A stretch of 64,000 nt of DNA from Sympetrum striolatum (lineage: Eukaryota > Arthropoda > Insecta > Odonata > Libellulidae). Within the stretch, counting starts at the first letter, position 1, and the number at the start of each line of letters is the position of its first letter. Made by a program: the position numbers and the translations under genes. The notes beneath the pieces are model-generated. The model made no database searches, was not told the DNA's origin, and worked only from the letters and a program-made list of their open reading frames with translations. Location of the stretch: positions 75,458,841 through 75,522,840 of the forward strand of contig OX388349.1 in the NCBI GenBank assembly GCA_947579665.1, given 5' to 3'. Of this stretch, positions 27,201 through 40,800 are shown piece by piece.

Positions 27201-27400
27201 CTGATGACGACCTTGGGGAGAGAGTACAACTAGGAAAGAATAAGTACAAAATGCATAGTAATTAAGATTTTACATAGTTTAATTTGCTGTAAATAGTCCT
27301 TTTGTTTGCCATTGTTCCAAATATTAATTAATTTGCTCTTATTTCTTACAGTCTCTCCTTCGCTCTTATTTAGTTCACCTCTCATCCAACGAACGGGACT
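24251..27400 (+). repeat. Mixed monomers between I/K zones
   Basis: These units resemble the 14.8-20.1 kb zone. 24855-25259 matches 18614-19018 (offset 6241 bp, 28 units) and 40230-40634 (offset 15375 bp). 26637-27042 matches 16164-16569 (offset 10473 bp, 47 units). A unit near 26384 has lost two bases (ACATATTTAATTT). A unit near 25969 has CTTAGTTCTTACAG and GTCGAACGAATGGG, like one near 15940. Confidence 0.82.
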
Positions 27401-29262
27401 GGGACTAAACCATGACGAAGAGACTGATGACGACCTTTGGGAGAGAGTACAACCAGGAAAGAATAAGTACAAAATGCATAGTAATTAAGATTTTACATAG
27501 TTTAATTTGCTGTAAATAGTCCTTTTGTTCGCCATTGTTCCAAATATTAATTAATTTGCTCTTATTTCTTACAGTCTCTCCTTCGCTCTTATTTAGTTCA
27601 CCTCTCGTCGAAAGAACGGGACTTGGACTAAACCATGACGAAGAGACTGATGACGACCTTGGGCAGAGAGTACAACCAGGAAAGAATAAGTACAAAATGC
27701 ATAGTAATTAAGATTTTACATAGTTTAATTTGCTGTAAATAGTCCTTTTGTTTGCCATTGTTCCAAATATTAATTAATTTGCTCTTATTTCTTACAGTCT
27801 CTCCTAGGCTCTTATTTAGTTCTACTCTCGTCGAACTAACGGGACTGGGACTAAACCAAGACGAAGAGACTGATGACGACCTTGGAAAGAGAGTACAACC
27901 AGGAATGAATAAGTACAAAATGCATAGTAATTAAGATTTTACATAGATTAATTTGCTGTAAATAGTCCTTTTGTTTGCCATTGTTCCAAATATTAATTCA
28001 TTTGCTCTTATTTCTTACAGTCTCTCCTTCGCTCTTATTTAGTTCACCTCTCGTCAAACGAACGGGACTGGGACCAAACCATGACGAAGAGACTGATGAT
28101 GAACTTGGGGGAGAGTACAACCAGGAATGATTAAGTACAAAATGCATAGTAATTAAGATTTTACATAGATTAATTTGCTGTAAATAGTTCTTTTGTTTGC
28201 CATTGTTCCAAATATTAATTAATTTGCTCTTATTTCTTACAGTCTCTCCTTCGCTCTTATTTAGTTCACCTCACGTCGAACAAACGGGACTGGGACCAAA
28301 CCATGACGAAGAGACTGATGACGACCTTGGGGAGGGAGTACAACCAGGAAAGAATAAGTACAAAATGCATAGTAATTAAGATTTTACATAGTTTAATTTG
28401 CTGTAAATAGTCCTTTTGTTTGCCATTGTCCAAATATTAATTAATTTGCTCTTATTTCTTACAGTCTCTCCATCGCTCTTATTTAGTTCACCTCTCGTCG
28501 AAAGAAAGGAACTGGGACTAAATCATGACGAAGAGACTGATGACGACCTTGGGGAGAGAGTACAACCAGGAATGAATAAGTACAAAATGCATAGTAATTA
28601 AGATTTTACATAGATTAATTTGCTGTAAATAGTTCTTTTGTTTGCCATTGTTCCAAATATTAATTAATTTGCTCTTATTTCTTACAGTCTCTCCTTCGCT
28701 CTTATTTAGTTCACCTCTCGTCGAACTAACGGGACTGGGACTAAACCAAGACGAAGAGACTGATGACGACCTTGGAAAGAGAGTACAACCAGGAAGGAAT
28801 AAGTACAAAATGCATAGTAATTAAGATTTTACATAGTTTAATTTGCTGTAAATAGTCCTTTTGTTTGCCATTGTTCCAAATATTAATTAATATTCTCTTA
28901 TTCCTTACAGTCTCTCCTTCGCTCTTATTTAGTTCACCTCTCGTCGAACGAACGGGACTGGGACCAAACAATGACGAAGAGACTGATGACGACCTTGGGG
29001 AGAGAGTACAACCAGGAATGAATTCGTACAAAATGGATAGTATTTAATATTTTATATAGTTTAGTTTGTTGTAAAAAGTCCTTTTGTTTGCCATTGTTCC
29101 AAATATTAATTCATTTGCTCTTTTTTCATTATGTCTCTCCTTAGCTCTTATTTAGTTCACCTCCCGTCGAACGAACGGGACTGGGACCATACCATGACGA
29201 AGAGACTGATGACGACCTTGGGTTGAGAGTACAACCAGGAAAGAATAAGTACAAAATGCATA

Positions 29263-29485
29263 GTAATAAAGATTTTATGTAGTTTAGTTTGTTGTAAATA
29301 GTCTTTTTGTTTGCTATTGTTTATAATAGTAATTCATTTGCTCCCATTTCTTACTGCCTCTCCTTCGCACTTATTTAGTTCACCTCTCGTCGAAAAAACG
29401 GGACTGGGACCAAACCATGACGAAGATACTGATGACGACCTTGGGGAGAGAGTACAACCAGGAAGGAATAAGTACAAAATACATA
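29263..29485 (+). repeat. I-type marker monomer 3
   Basis: Lies 5572 bp (25 units) after the second. It carries CTCGTCGAAAAAACGGG instead of GAACAAACGGG, a private change inherited by the copies at 42632 and 47755. Confidence 0.9.
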
Positions 29486-31047
29486 GTAATTAAGATTTTA
29501 CATAGTGTAATTTGCTGTAAATAGTCCTTTTGTTCACCATTGTTCCAAATATTAATTAATTTGCTCTTATTTCTTACAGTCTCTCCTTCTCTCTTATTTA
29601 GTTCAACCTCTTGTCGAAAGAACGGGACTGGGACTAAATCATGACGAAGAGACTGATGACAACCTTGGGGAGAAAGTACAACCAGGAAAGAATAAGTACA
29701 AAATGCATAGTAATTAAGATTTTACATAGTTTAATTTGCTGTAAATAGTTCTTTTGTTTGCCATTATTCCATATATCAATTCATTTGCTCTTATTTCATA
29801 ATGTCCCTCCTTCGCTCTTATTTAGTTCATCTCTCGTCCAACGAACGGGACTGGGACTAAACCATGACGAAGAGACTGATGACGACCTTGGGGAGAGAGT
29901 ACAACCTGGAAAGATAAAGTACAAAATGCATAGTAATTAAGATTTTACATAGTTTAATTTGCTGTAAATAGTCCTTTTGTTTGCCATTGTTCCAAATATT
30001 AATTAATTTGCTCTTATTTCTAACAGTCTCTCCTTTGCTCTTATTTAGTTTACCTCTCGTCGAACGAACGGGACTGGGACCAAACCATGACCAAGAGACT
30101 GATGACGACATTAGGGAGACAGTACAACCAGGAAAGAATAAGTACAAAATGCATAGTAATTAAGATTTTACATAGTTTAAATTGCTGTATATAGTCCTTT
30201 TGTTTGTCATTGTTCCAAATATTAATTAATTTGCTCTTATTTCTTACAGTCTCTCCTTCGCTCTTATTTAGTTCACCTCTCGTCGAACGAACGGGACTGG
30301 GACCAAACCATGACGAAGAGACTGATGACGACCTTGGGGAGAGAGTACAACCAGGAAGGAATAAGTACAAAATGCATAGTAATTAAGATTTTACATAGTT
30401 TAATTTGCTGTAAATAGTCCTTTTGTTTGCCATTGTTCCAAATATTAATTAATTTGCTCTAATTTCTTACAGTCTCTCCTTCGCTCTTATTTAGTTCACC
30501 TCTCGTCGAACGAACGGGACTGGGACCAAACCATGACCAAGAGACTGATGACGACCTTGGGGAGAGAGTACAACCAGGAAAGAATAAGTACAAAATGCAT
30601 AGTAATTAAGATTTTACATAGTTCCATTTGCTGTAAATAGTCCTATTGTTTGCCATTGTTCCAAATATTAATTAATTTGCTCTTATTTCTTACAGTCTCT
30701 CCTTCGCTCTTATTTAGTTCACCTCTCGTCGAACTAACGGGACTGGGACTAAACCAAGACAAAGAGACTGATGACGACCTTGGAAAGAGAGTACAACCAG
30801 GAAAGAATAAGTAAAAAATGCATAGTAATTAAGATTTTACATAGATTAATTTGCTGTGAATAGTCCTATTGTTTGCCATTGTTCCAAATATTAATTCATT
30901 TGCTCTTTTTTCATACTGCCTCTCCTTCGCTCTTATTTAGTTCACCTCTCGTCGAACGAATGGGACTGGGACCATACCATGACGAAGAGACTGATGACGA
31001 CCTTGGGGTGAGAGTACAACCAGGAAAGAATAAGTACAAATTGCATA

Positions 31048-31270
31048 GAAATAAAGATTTTATGTAGTTTAGTTTGTTGTAAATAGTCTTTTTGTTTGCT
31101 ATTGTTTAAAATAGTAATTCATTTGCTCCCATTTCTTACTGCCTCTCCTTCGCTCTTATTTAGTTCACCTCTCGTCGAACGAACGGGACTGGGACCAAAC
31201 CATGACGAAGAGACTGATGACGATCTTGGGGAAAGAGTACAACCAGGAAAGAATAAGTACAAAATGCATA
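31048..31270 (+). repeat. K-type marker monomer 2
   Basis: Eight units after the third I monomer. Has CATAGAAATAAAG at its start and GACGATCTTGGGGAAAGAG. Confidence 0.88.
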
Positions 31271-34200
31271 GTAATTAAGATTTTATATAGTTTAGTTTGT
31301 TTAAATTGTCCTTTTGTTTGCCATTGTTCCATATATTAATTCATTTGCTCTTATTTCTTACTGACTCTCCTTCACTCTTATTTAGTTCACCTCTCGTCGA
31401 ACGAACGGGACTGGGACCAAACCATGACGAAGATACTGATGACGACCTTGGGGAGAGAGTACAACCAGGAAGGAATAAGTACAAAATGCATAGTAATTAT
31501 GATTTTACATAGTTTAATTTGCTGTAAATAGTCCTTTTGTTTGCCATTGTTCAAAATATTAATTAATTTGCTCTTATTTCTTACAGTCTTTCCTTCGCTC
31601 TTATTTAGTTCACCTCTCGTCGAAAGAACGGGACTGGGACTAAATCATGACGAAGAGACTGATTACGACCTAGGGGAGAGAGTACAACCTGGAAGGAATA
31701 AGTACAAAATGCATAGTAATTAAGATTTTTCATAGTTTAATTTGCTGTAAATAGTCCTTTTGTTTGCCATTGTTCCATATATTAATTCATTTGCTCTTAT
31801 TTCTTAATGTCTCTCTTTCGCTCTTATTTAGTTCATCTCTAGTCCAACGAACGGGACTGGGACTAAACCATGACGAAGAGACTGATGACGACCTTGGGGA
31901 GAGAGTACAACCTGGAAAGAATAAGTACAAAATGCATAGTAATTAAGATTTTACATAGTTTAATTTGCTGTAAATAATCCTTTTTTTTGCCATAGTTCCA
32001 AATATTAATTAATTTGCTCTTATTTCTTACAGTCTCTCCTTCGCTCTTATTTAGTTCACCTCTCGTCCAACGAAAGGGCCTGGGACTAAACCATGACGAA
32101 GAGACTGATAACGACCTTGGTGAGAGAGTACAACCAGGAAAGAATAAGTACAAAATGCATAGGAATTAAGATTTTACATAGTTTAATTTGCTGAAAATAG
32201 TCCTTTAGTTTGCCATTGTTCCAAATATTAAATTAATTTGCTCTTATTTCTTACAGTCTCTCCATCGCTCTTATTTAGTTCACCTCTCGTCCAACGAACG
32301 GGTCTGGGACTAAACCATGACGAAGAGACTGATGACGACCTTGGGGAGAGAGTACAACCAGGAAAGAAAAAGTACAAAATGCATAGTAATTAGGATTTTA
32401 CTTAGTTTAATTTGCTGTAAATAGTCCTTTTGTTTGCCATTGTCCAAATATTAATTAATTTCTCTTATTTCTTACAGTCTCTCCATCGCTCTTATTTAGT
32501 TCGCCTCTCGTCGAAAGAAAGGAACTGGGACTAAATCATAACGAAGAGACTTATGACGACCTTGGGGAGAGAGTACAACCAGGAAAGAATAAGTACAAAA
32601 TGCATAGTAATTAAGATTTTGCATAGTTTAATTTGCTGTAAATAGTCCTTTTGTTCGCCATTGTTCCAAATATTAATTAATTTGCTCTTATTTCTTACAG
32701 TCTCTCCTTCGCTCTTATTTAGTTCACCTCACGTCGAACAAACGGGACTGGGACCAAACCATGACGAAGAGACTGATGACGACCTTGGGGAGAGAGTACA
32801 ACCAGGAAAGAATAAGTACAAAATGCATAGTAATTAAGATTTTACATAGTTTAATTTTCTGTAAATAGTCCTTTTGTTTGCCATTGTTCCAAATATTAAT
32901 TAATTTGCTCTTATTTCTTACAGTCTCTCCTTCGCTCTTATTTAGTTCACCTCTCGTCGAAAGAGCATGACTGGGACTAAATCATGACGAAGAGACTGAT
33001 GACGACCTTGGGGAGAGAGTACAACCAGGAAAGAATAAGTACAAAATGCATAGTAATTAAGATTTTACATAGTTTAATTTGCTGTAAAAAGTCCTTTTGT
33101 TTGCCATTATCCAAATATTAATAAATTTGTTCTTATTTCTTACAGTCTCTCCATCGCTCTTATTTATTTCACCTCTCGTCGAAAGTAAGGAACTGGGACT
33201 AAATCATGACGAAGAGACTGATGACGACCTTGGGGAGAGAGTACAACCAGAAAAAAATAAGTACAAAATGCATAGTAATTAAGATTTTGCGTAGTTTAAT
33301 TTGCTGTAAATAGTCCTTTTGTTCGCCATTATTCCAAATATTAATTAATTTGCTTTTATTTCTGACAGTCTCTCCTTCGCTCTTATTTAGTTCACCTCAC
33401 GTCGAACAAACGGGACTGGGACCAAACCATGACGAAGAGACTGATGACGACCTTGGGGAGAGAGTACAACCAGAAAAGAATAAGTACAAAATGCATAGTA
33501 ATTAAGATTTTACATAGTTTAATTTTCTGTAAATAGTCCTTTTGTTTGCCATTGTTCCAAATATTAATTAATTTGCTCTTATTTCTTACAGTCTCTCCTT
33601 CGCTCTTATTTAGTTCACCTCTCGTCCAACGAAAGGGACTGCGACTAAACCATGACGAAGAGACTGATAACGACCTTGGGGAGAGAGTACAACCAGGAAA
33701 GAATAAGTACAAAATGCATAGTAATTAAGATTTTGCATAGTTTAATTTGCTGTAAATAGTCCTTTTGTTTGCCATTGTCCAAATATTAATTAATTTGCTC
33801 TTATTTCTTACAGTCTCTCCATCGCTCTTATTTAGTTCAACTCTCGTCGAAAGAAAGGAACTGGGACTAAATCATGACGAAGAGACTGATGACGACCTTG
33901 GGGAGAGAGTACAACCAGGAAAGAATAAGTACAATATGCATAGTAATTAAGATTTTGCATAGTTTAATATGCTGTAAATAGTCCTTTTGTTCGCCATTGT
34001 TCCAAATATTAATTAATTTGCTCTTATTTCTTACAGTCCCTCCAACGCTCTTATTTAGTTCACCTCTCGTCGAAAGAAAGGATCTGGGACTAAATCATGA
34101 CGAAGAGACTGATGAAGACCTTGGGGAGAGAGTACAACCAGGAAAGAATAAGTACAAAATGCATAGTAATTAAGATTTTGCATAGTTTAATTTGCTGTAA

Positions 34201-34834
34201 ATAGTCCTTTTGTTTGCCATTGTTCCAAATATTAATTAATTTGCTCTTATTTCTTATAGTCTCTCCTTCGCTCTTATTTAGTTCACCTCTCGTCGAATGA
34301 ACGGGACTGGGACCAAACCATGACCAAGAGACTGATGACGACCTTGGGGAGAGAGTACAACCAGGAAAGAATAAGTAAAAAATGCTTAGTATTTAAGATT
34401 TTATTTAGTTTAGTTTGTTTTAAAAAGTCCTTTTGTTTGCCATTGTTCCAAATATTAATTCATTTGCTCTTTTTTCATACTGTCTCTCCTTCGCTCTTAT
34501 TTAGTTCACCTCTCGTCGAACGAACGGGACTGGGACCAAACCATGACGAAGAGACTGATGACGACCTTGGGTTGAGAGTACAACCAGGAAAGAATTCGTA
34601 CAAAATGGATAGTATTTAAGATTTTATATAGTTTAGTTTGTTGTAAAAAGTCCTTTTGTTTGCCATTGTTCCAAATATTAATTCATTTGCTCTTTTTTCA
34701 TTATGTCTCTCCTTAGCTCTTATTTAGTTCACCTCCCGTCGAACGAACGGGACTGGGACCATACGATGACGAAGAGACTGATGACGACCTTGGGTTGAGA
34801 GTACAACCAGGAAAGAATAAGTACAAAATGCATA

Positions 34835-35057
34835 GTAATAAAGATTTTATGTAGTTTAGTTTGTTGTAAATAGTCTTTTTGTTTGCTATTGTTTATAATA
34901 GTAATTCATTTGCTCCCATTTCTTACTGCCTCTCCTTCGCTCTTATTTAGTTCACCTCTCGTCGAACAAACGGGACTGGGACCAAACCATGACGAAGATA
35001 CTGATGACGACCTTGGGGAGAGAGTACAACCAGGAAGGAATAAGTACAAAATATATA
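34835..35057 (+). repeat. I-type marker monomer 4
   Basis: Again 5572 bp after the previous one. It has GAACAAACGGG and AAATATATAG, so it groups with the monomers at 23691 and 52655. Confidence 0.9.
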
Positions 35058-36842
35058 GTAATTAAGATTTTACATAGTGTAATTTGCTGTAAATAGTCCT
35101 TTTGTTCCCCATTGTTCCAAATATTAATTAATTTGCTCTTATTTCTTACTGTCTCTCCTTCGCTTTTATTTAGTTCACCTCTCGTCGAACGAACGGGACT
35201 GGGACCAAACCATGACGAAGACACTGATGACGACCTTGGGGAGAGAGTACAACCAGGAAAGAATAAGTACAAAATGCATAGTATTTAAGATTTTTCATAG
35301 TTTAATTTGCTGTAAATAGTCCTTTTGTTTGCCATTGTTCCAAATATTAATTAATTTGCTCTTATTTCTTACAGTCTCTCCTTCTCTCTTATTTAGTTCA
35401 ACCTCTCGTCGAAAGAACGGGACTGGGACTAAATCATGACGAAGAGACTGATGACCACCTTGGGGAGAAAGTACAACCAGGAAAGAATCAGTACAAAATG
35501 CATAGTAATTAAGATTTTACATAGTTTAAATTGCTGTAAATAGTCCTTTTGTTTGCCATTATTCCATATATCAATTCATTTGCTCTTATTTCTAAATGTC
35601 TCTCCTTCGCTCTTATTTAGTTCATCTCTCGTCCAACGAACGGGACTGGGACTAAACCATGACGAAGAGACTGATGACGACCTTGGGGAGAGAGTACAAC
35701 CTGGAAAGATAAAGTACAAAATGCATAGTAATTAAGATTTTACATAGTTTAATTTGCTGTAAATAGTCCTATTGTTTGCCATTGTTCCAAATATTAATTA
35801 ATTTGCTCTTATTTCTTACAGTCTCTCCTTTGCTCTTATTTAGTTCACCTCTCGTCGAACGAACGGGACTGGGACCAAACTATGACCAAGAGACTGATGA
35901 CGACATTGGGGAGACAGTACAACCAGGAAAGAATAAGTACAAAATGCATAGTAATTAAGATTTTACATAGTTTAAATTGCTGTATATAGTCCTTTTGTTT
36001 GTCATTGTTCCAAATATTAATTAATTTGCTCTTATTTCTTACAGTCTCTCCTTCGCTCTTATTTAGTTCACCTCTCGTCGAACGAACGGGACTGGGACCA
36101 AACCATGACGAAGAGACTGATGACGACCTTGGGGAGAGAGTACAACCAGGAAGGAATAAGTACAAAATGCATAGTAATTAAGATTTTACATAGTTTAATT
36201 TGCTGTAAATAGTCCTTTTGTTTGCCATTGTTCCAAATATTAATAAATTTGCTCTTATTTCTTACAGTCTCTCCTTCGCTCTTATTTAGTTCACCTCTCG
36301 TCGAACGAACGGGACTGGGACCAAACCATGACCAAGAGACTGATGACGACCTTGGGGAGAGAGTACAACCAGGAAAGAATAAGTACAAAATGCATAGTAA
36401 TTAAGATTTTACATAGTTCAATTTGCTGTAAATAGTCCTATTGTTTGCCATTGTTCCAAATATTAATTAATTTGCTCTTATTTCTTACAGTCTCTCCTTT
36501 GCTCTTATTTAGTTCACCTCTCGTCGAACTAACGGGACTGGGACTAATCCAAGACAAAGAGACTGATGACGACCTTGGAAAGAGAGTACAACCAGGAAAG
36601 AATAAGTACAAAATGCATAGTAATTAAGATTTTACATAGATTAATTTGCTGTAAATATTCCTATTGTTTGCCATTGTTCCAAATATTAATTCATTTGCTC
36701 TTATTTCATACTGCCTCTCCTTCGCTCTTATTTAGTTCACCTCTCGTCGAACGAACGGGACTGGGACCATACCATGACGAAGAGACTGATGACGACCTTG
36801 GGGTGAGAGTACAACCAGGAAAGAATAAGTACAAATTGCATA

Positions 36843-37065
36843 GAAATAAAGATTTTATGTAGTTTAGTTTGTTGTAAATAGTCTTTTTGTTTGCTATTGT
36901 TTAAAATAGTAATTCATTTGCTCCCATTTCTTACTGCCTCTCCTTCGCTCTTATTTAGTTCACCTCTCGTCGAACGAACGGGACTGGGACCAAACCATGA
37001 CAAAGAGACTGATGACGATCTTGGGGAAAGAGTGCAACTAGGAAAGAATAAGTACAAAATGCATA
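36843..37065 (+). repeat. K-type marker monomer 3
   Basis: Nine units after the fourth I monomer. Has GTGCAACTAGG, shared with the monomers at 54216 and 58670. Confidence 0.88.
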
Positions 37066-38200
37066 GTAATTAAGATTTTACATAGTTTAGTTTGTTTAAA
37101 TTGTCCTTTTGTTTGCCATTGTTCCATATATTAATTCATTTGCTCTTATTTCTTACTGACTCTCCTTCGCTCTTATTTAGTTCACCTCTCGTCGAACGAA
37201 CGGGACTGGGACCAAACCATGACGAAGATACTGATGACGACCTTGGGGAGAGAGTACAACCAGGAAGGAATAAGTACAAAATGCATAGTAATTAAGATTT
37301 TACATAGTTTAATTTGCTGTAAATAGTCCTTTTGTTTGCCATTGTTCAAAATATTAATTAATTTGCTCTTATTTCTTACAGTCATTCCTTCGCTCTTATT
37401 TAGTTCACCTCTCGTCGAAAGAACGGGACTGGGACTAAATCATGACGAAGAGACTGATGACGACCTTGGGGAGAGAGTACAACCTGGAAAGAATAAGTAC
37501 AAAATGCATAGTAATTAAGATTTTTCATAGTTTAATTTGCTGTAAATAGTCCTTTTGTTTGCCATTGTTCCAAATATTAATTAATTTGCTCTTATTTCTT
37601 ACAGTCTCTCCTTCGCTCTTATTTAGTTCACCTCTCGTCCAACGAAAGGGCCTGGGACTAAACCATGACGAAGAGACTGATAACGACCTTGGGGAGAGAG
37701 TACAACCAGGAAAGAATAAGTACAAAATGCATTGTAATTAAGATTTTACATAGTTTAATTTGCTGAAAATAGTCCTTTTGTTTGCCATTGTTCCAAATAT
37801 TAATTAATTTGCTCTTATTTCTTACAGTCTCTCCTTCGCTCTTATTTAGTTCACCTCTCGTCCAACGAACGGGTCTGGGACTAAACCATGACGAAGAGAC
37901 TGATGACGACCTTGGGGAGAGAGTACAACCAGGAAAGAATAAGTACAAAATGCATAGTTATTAAGATTTTACTTAGTTTAATTTGCTGTAAATAGTCCTT
38001 TTGTTTGCCATTGTCTAAATATTAATTAATTTCTCTTATTTCTTACAGTCTCTCCATCGCTCTTATTTAGTTTGCCTCTCGTCGAAAGAAAGGAACTGGG
38101 ACTAAATCATAACGAAGAGACTGATGACGACCTTGGGGAGAGAGTACAACCAGGAAAGAATAAGTACAAAATGCATAGTAATTAAGATTTTACATAGTTT

Positions 38201-40800
38201 AATTTGCTGTAAATAGTCCTTTTGTTTGCCATATTTCCAAATATTAATTAATTTGCTCTTATTTCTTACAGTCTCTCCTTCGCTCTTATTTAGTTCACCT
38301 CTCGTCGAAAGAGCATGACTGGGACTAAATCAAGACGAAGAGACTGATGACGACCTTGGGGAGAGAGTACAACCAGGAAAGAATAAGTACAAAATGCATA
38401 GTAATTAAGATTTTACATAGTTTAATTTGCTGTAAATAGTCCTTTTGTTTGCCATTGTTCCAAATATTAATTAATTTGCTCTTATTTCTTACAGTCTCTC
38501 CTTCGCTCTTATTTAGTTCACCTCTCATCCAACGAACGGGACTGTGACTAAACCATGACGAAGAGACTGATGACGACCTTTGGGAGAGAGTACAACCAGG
38601 AAAGAATAAGTACAAAATGCATAGTAATTAAGATTTTACATAGTTTAATTTGCTGTAAATAGTCCTTTTGTTTGCCATTGTCCAAATATTAATTAATTTG
38701 TTCTTATTTCTTACAGTCTCTCCATCGCTCTTATTTAGTTCACCTCTCGTCGAAAGAAAGGAACTGGGACTAAATCATGACGAAGAGACTGATGACGACC
38801 TTGGGGAGAGAGTACAACCAGGAAAGAATAAGTACAAAATGCATAGTAATTAAGATTTTGCATAGGTTAATTTGCTGTAAATAGTCCTTGTGTTCGCCAT
38901 TGTTCCAAATATTAATTAATTTGCTCTTATTTCTTACAGTCTCTCCTTCGCTCTTATTTAGTTCACCTCTCGTCGAAAGAACGGGTCTTGGACTAAACCA
39001 TGACGAAGAGACTGATGACGACCTTGGGGAGAGAGTACAACCAGGAAAGAATAAGTACAAAATGCATAGTAATTAAGATTTTACATAGTTTAATTTGCTG
39101 TAAATAGTCCTTTTGTTTGCCATTGTTCCAAATATATAATTCATTTGCTCTTATTTCTTACAGTCTCTCCTTCGCTCTTATTTAGTTCACCTCTCGTCAA
39201 ACGAACGGGACTGGGACCAAACCATGACGAAGAGACTGATGACGAACTTGGGGAGAGAGTACAACCAGGAAAGAATAAGTACAAAATGCATAGTAATTAA
39301 GATTTTGCATAGTTTAATTTGCTGTAAGTAGTCCTTTTGTTCGCCATTGTTCCAAATATTAATTAATTTGCTCTTATTTCTTACAGTCTCTCCTTCGCTC
39401 TTATTTAGTTCACCTCACGTCGAACAAACGGGACTGGGACCAAACCATGACGAAGAGACTGATGACGACCTTGGGGAGAGAGTACAACCAGGAAAGAATA
39501 AGTACAAAATGCATAGTAATTAAGATTTTACATAGTTTAATTTTCTGTAAATAGTCCTTTTGTTTGCCAATGTTCCAAATATTAATTAATTTGCTCTTAT
39601 TTCTTACAGTCTCTCCTTCGCTCTTATTTAGTTCACCTCTCGTCGAAAGAGCATGACTGGGACTAAATCATGACGAAGAGACTGATGACGACCTTGGGGA
39701 GAGAGTACAACCAGGAAAGAATAAGTACAAAATGCATAGTAATTAAGATTTTACATAGTTTAATTTGCTGTAAATAGTCCTTTTGTTTGCCATTGTCCAA
39801 ATATTAATTAATTTGTTCTTATTTCTTACAGTCTCTCCATCGCTCTTATTTATTTCACCTCTCGTCCAAAGAAAGGAACTGGGACTAAATCATGACGAAG
39901 AGACTGATGACGACCTTGGTGAGAGAGTACAACCAGAAAAGAATAAGTACAAAATGCATAGTAATTAAGATTTTGCATAGTTTAATTTGCTGTAAATAGT
40001 CCTTTTGTTCGCCATTGTTCCAAATATTAATTAATTTGCTCTTATTTCTTACAGTCTCTCCTTCGCTCTTATTTAGTTCACCTCACGTCGAACAAACGGG
40101 ACTGGGACCAAACCATGACGAATAGACTGATGACGACCTTGGGGAGAGTACAACCAGGAAAGAATAAGTAAAAAATGCATAGTAATTAAGATTTTACATA
40201 GGTTAATTTTCTGTAAATAGTCCTTTTGTTTGCCATTGTTCCAAATATTAATTAATTTGCTCTTATTTCTTACAGTCTCTCCTTCGCTCTTATTTAGTTC
40301 ACCTCTCGTCCAACGAAAGGGACTGGGACTAAACCATGACGAAGAGACTGATAACGACCTTGGGGAGAGAGTACAACCAGGAAAGAATAAGTACAAAATG
40401 CATAGTAATTAAGATTTTGCATAGTTTAATTTGCTGTAAATAGTCCTTTTGTTTGCCATTGTCCAAATATTAATTAATTTGCTCTTATTTCTTACAGTCT
40501 CTCCATCGCTCTTATTTAGTTCACCTCTCGTCGAAAGAAAGGAACTGGGACTAAATCATGACGAAGAGACTGATGACGACCTTGGGGAGAGAGTACAACC
40601 AGGAAAGAATAAGTACAATATGCATAGTAATTAAGATTTTGCATAGTTTAATTTGCTGTAAATAGTCCTTTTGTTCGCCATTGTTCCAAATATTAATTAA
40701 TTTGCTCTTATTTCTTACAGTCTCTCCATCGCTCTTATTTAGTTCACCTCTCGTCGAAAGAAAGGATCTGGGACTAAATCATGACGAAGAGACTGATGAC
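38201..40800 (+). repeat. Mixed monomers, TTCGCC and AAAGGAAC types
   Basis: Two TGA-bearing units (GAGCATGACTGG) lie near 38316 and 39651. The two-base-short unit (GGGGAGAGTACAACC) near 40142 repeats that at 18530. 39783-40634 is also found near 62053 and, with substitutions, near 33097, 46017 and 51140. Confidence 0.82.

Larger units (their letters stand above)
27401..34000 (+). repeat. Segmental duplication, copy A (partner about 40.8-47.0 kb)
   Basis: Matching markers include the unit with TAGTTCTACTCTCGTCGAAC (27820 and 41190), the one-base-short GGGGGAGAGTACAACC unit (28107 and 41477), GGGGAGGGAGTAC (28330 and 41699), the I unit (29263 and 42632), the K unit (31048 and 43970) and CTCTAGTCC or CTCTAGACC (31837 and 44759). 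The offset is 13369 bp up to about 29.55 kb, then 12922 bp and later 12920 bp. Two units present here (about 29.55-29.98 kb) are therefore missing from the partner. Confidence 0.85.
34001..38200 (+). repeat. Segmental duplication partner of about 52.1-56.6 kb
   Basis: 34.3-35.1 kb matches 52.2-52.9 kb, and 35.78-37.75 kb matches 53.15-55.1 kb at an offset of 17372-17373 bp. Shared markers include GTAAAAAATGCTTAG, the I and K units, CATGACCAAGAGACTG, GGGGAGACAGTAC and GACTAATCCAAGAC. 37559-38200 also matches 56045-56690 (offset 18486), including TTGTCTAAATATT and AGTTTGCCTCTCG. An inserted A (GTTCAACCTCTCG) at about 35400 marks the same allele family as 20909 and 29603. Confidence 0.83.
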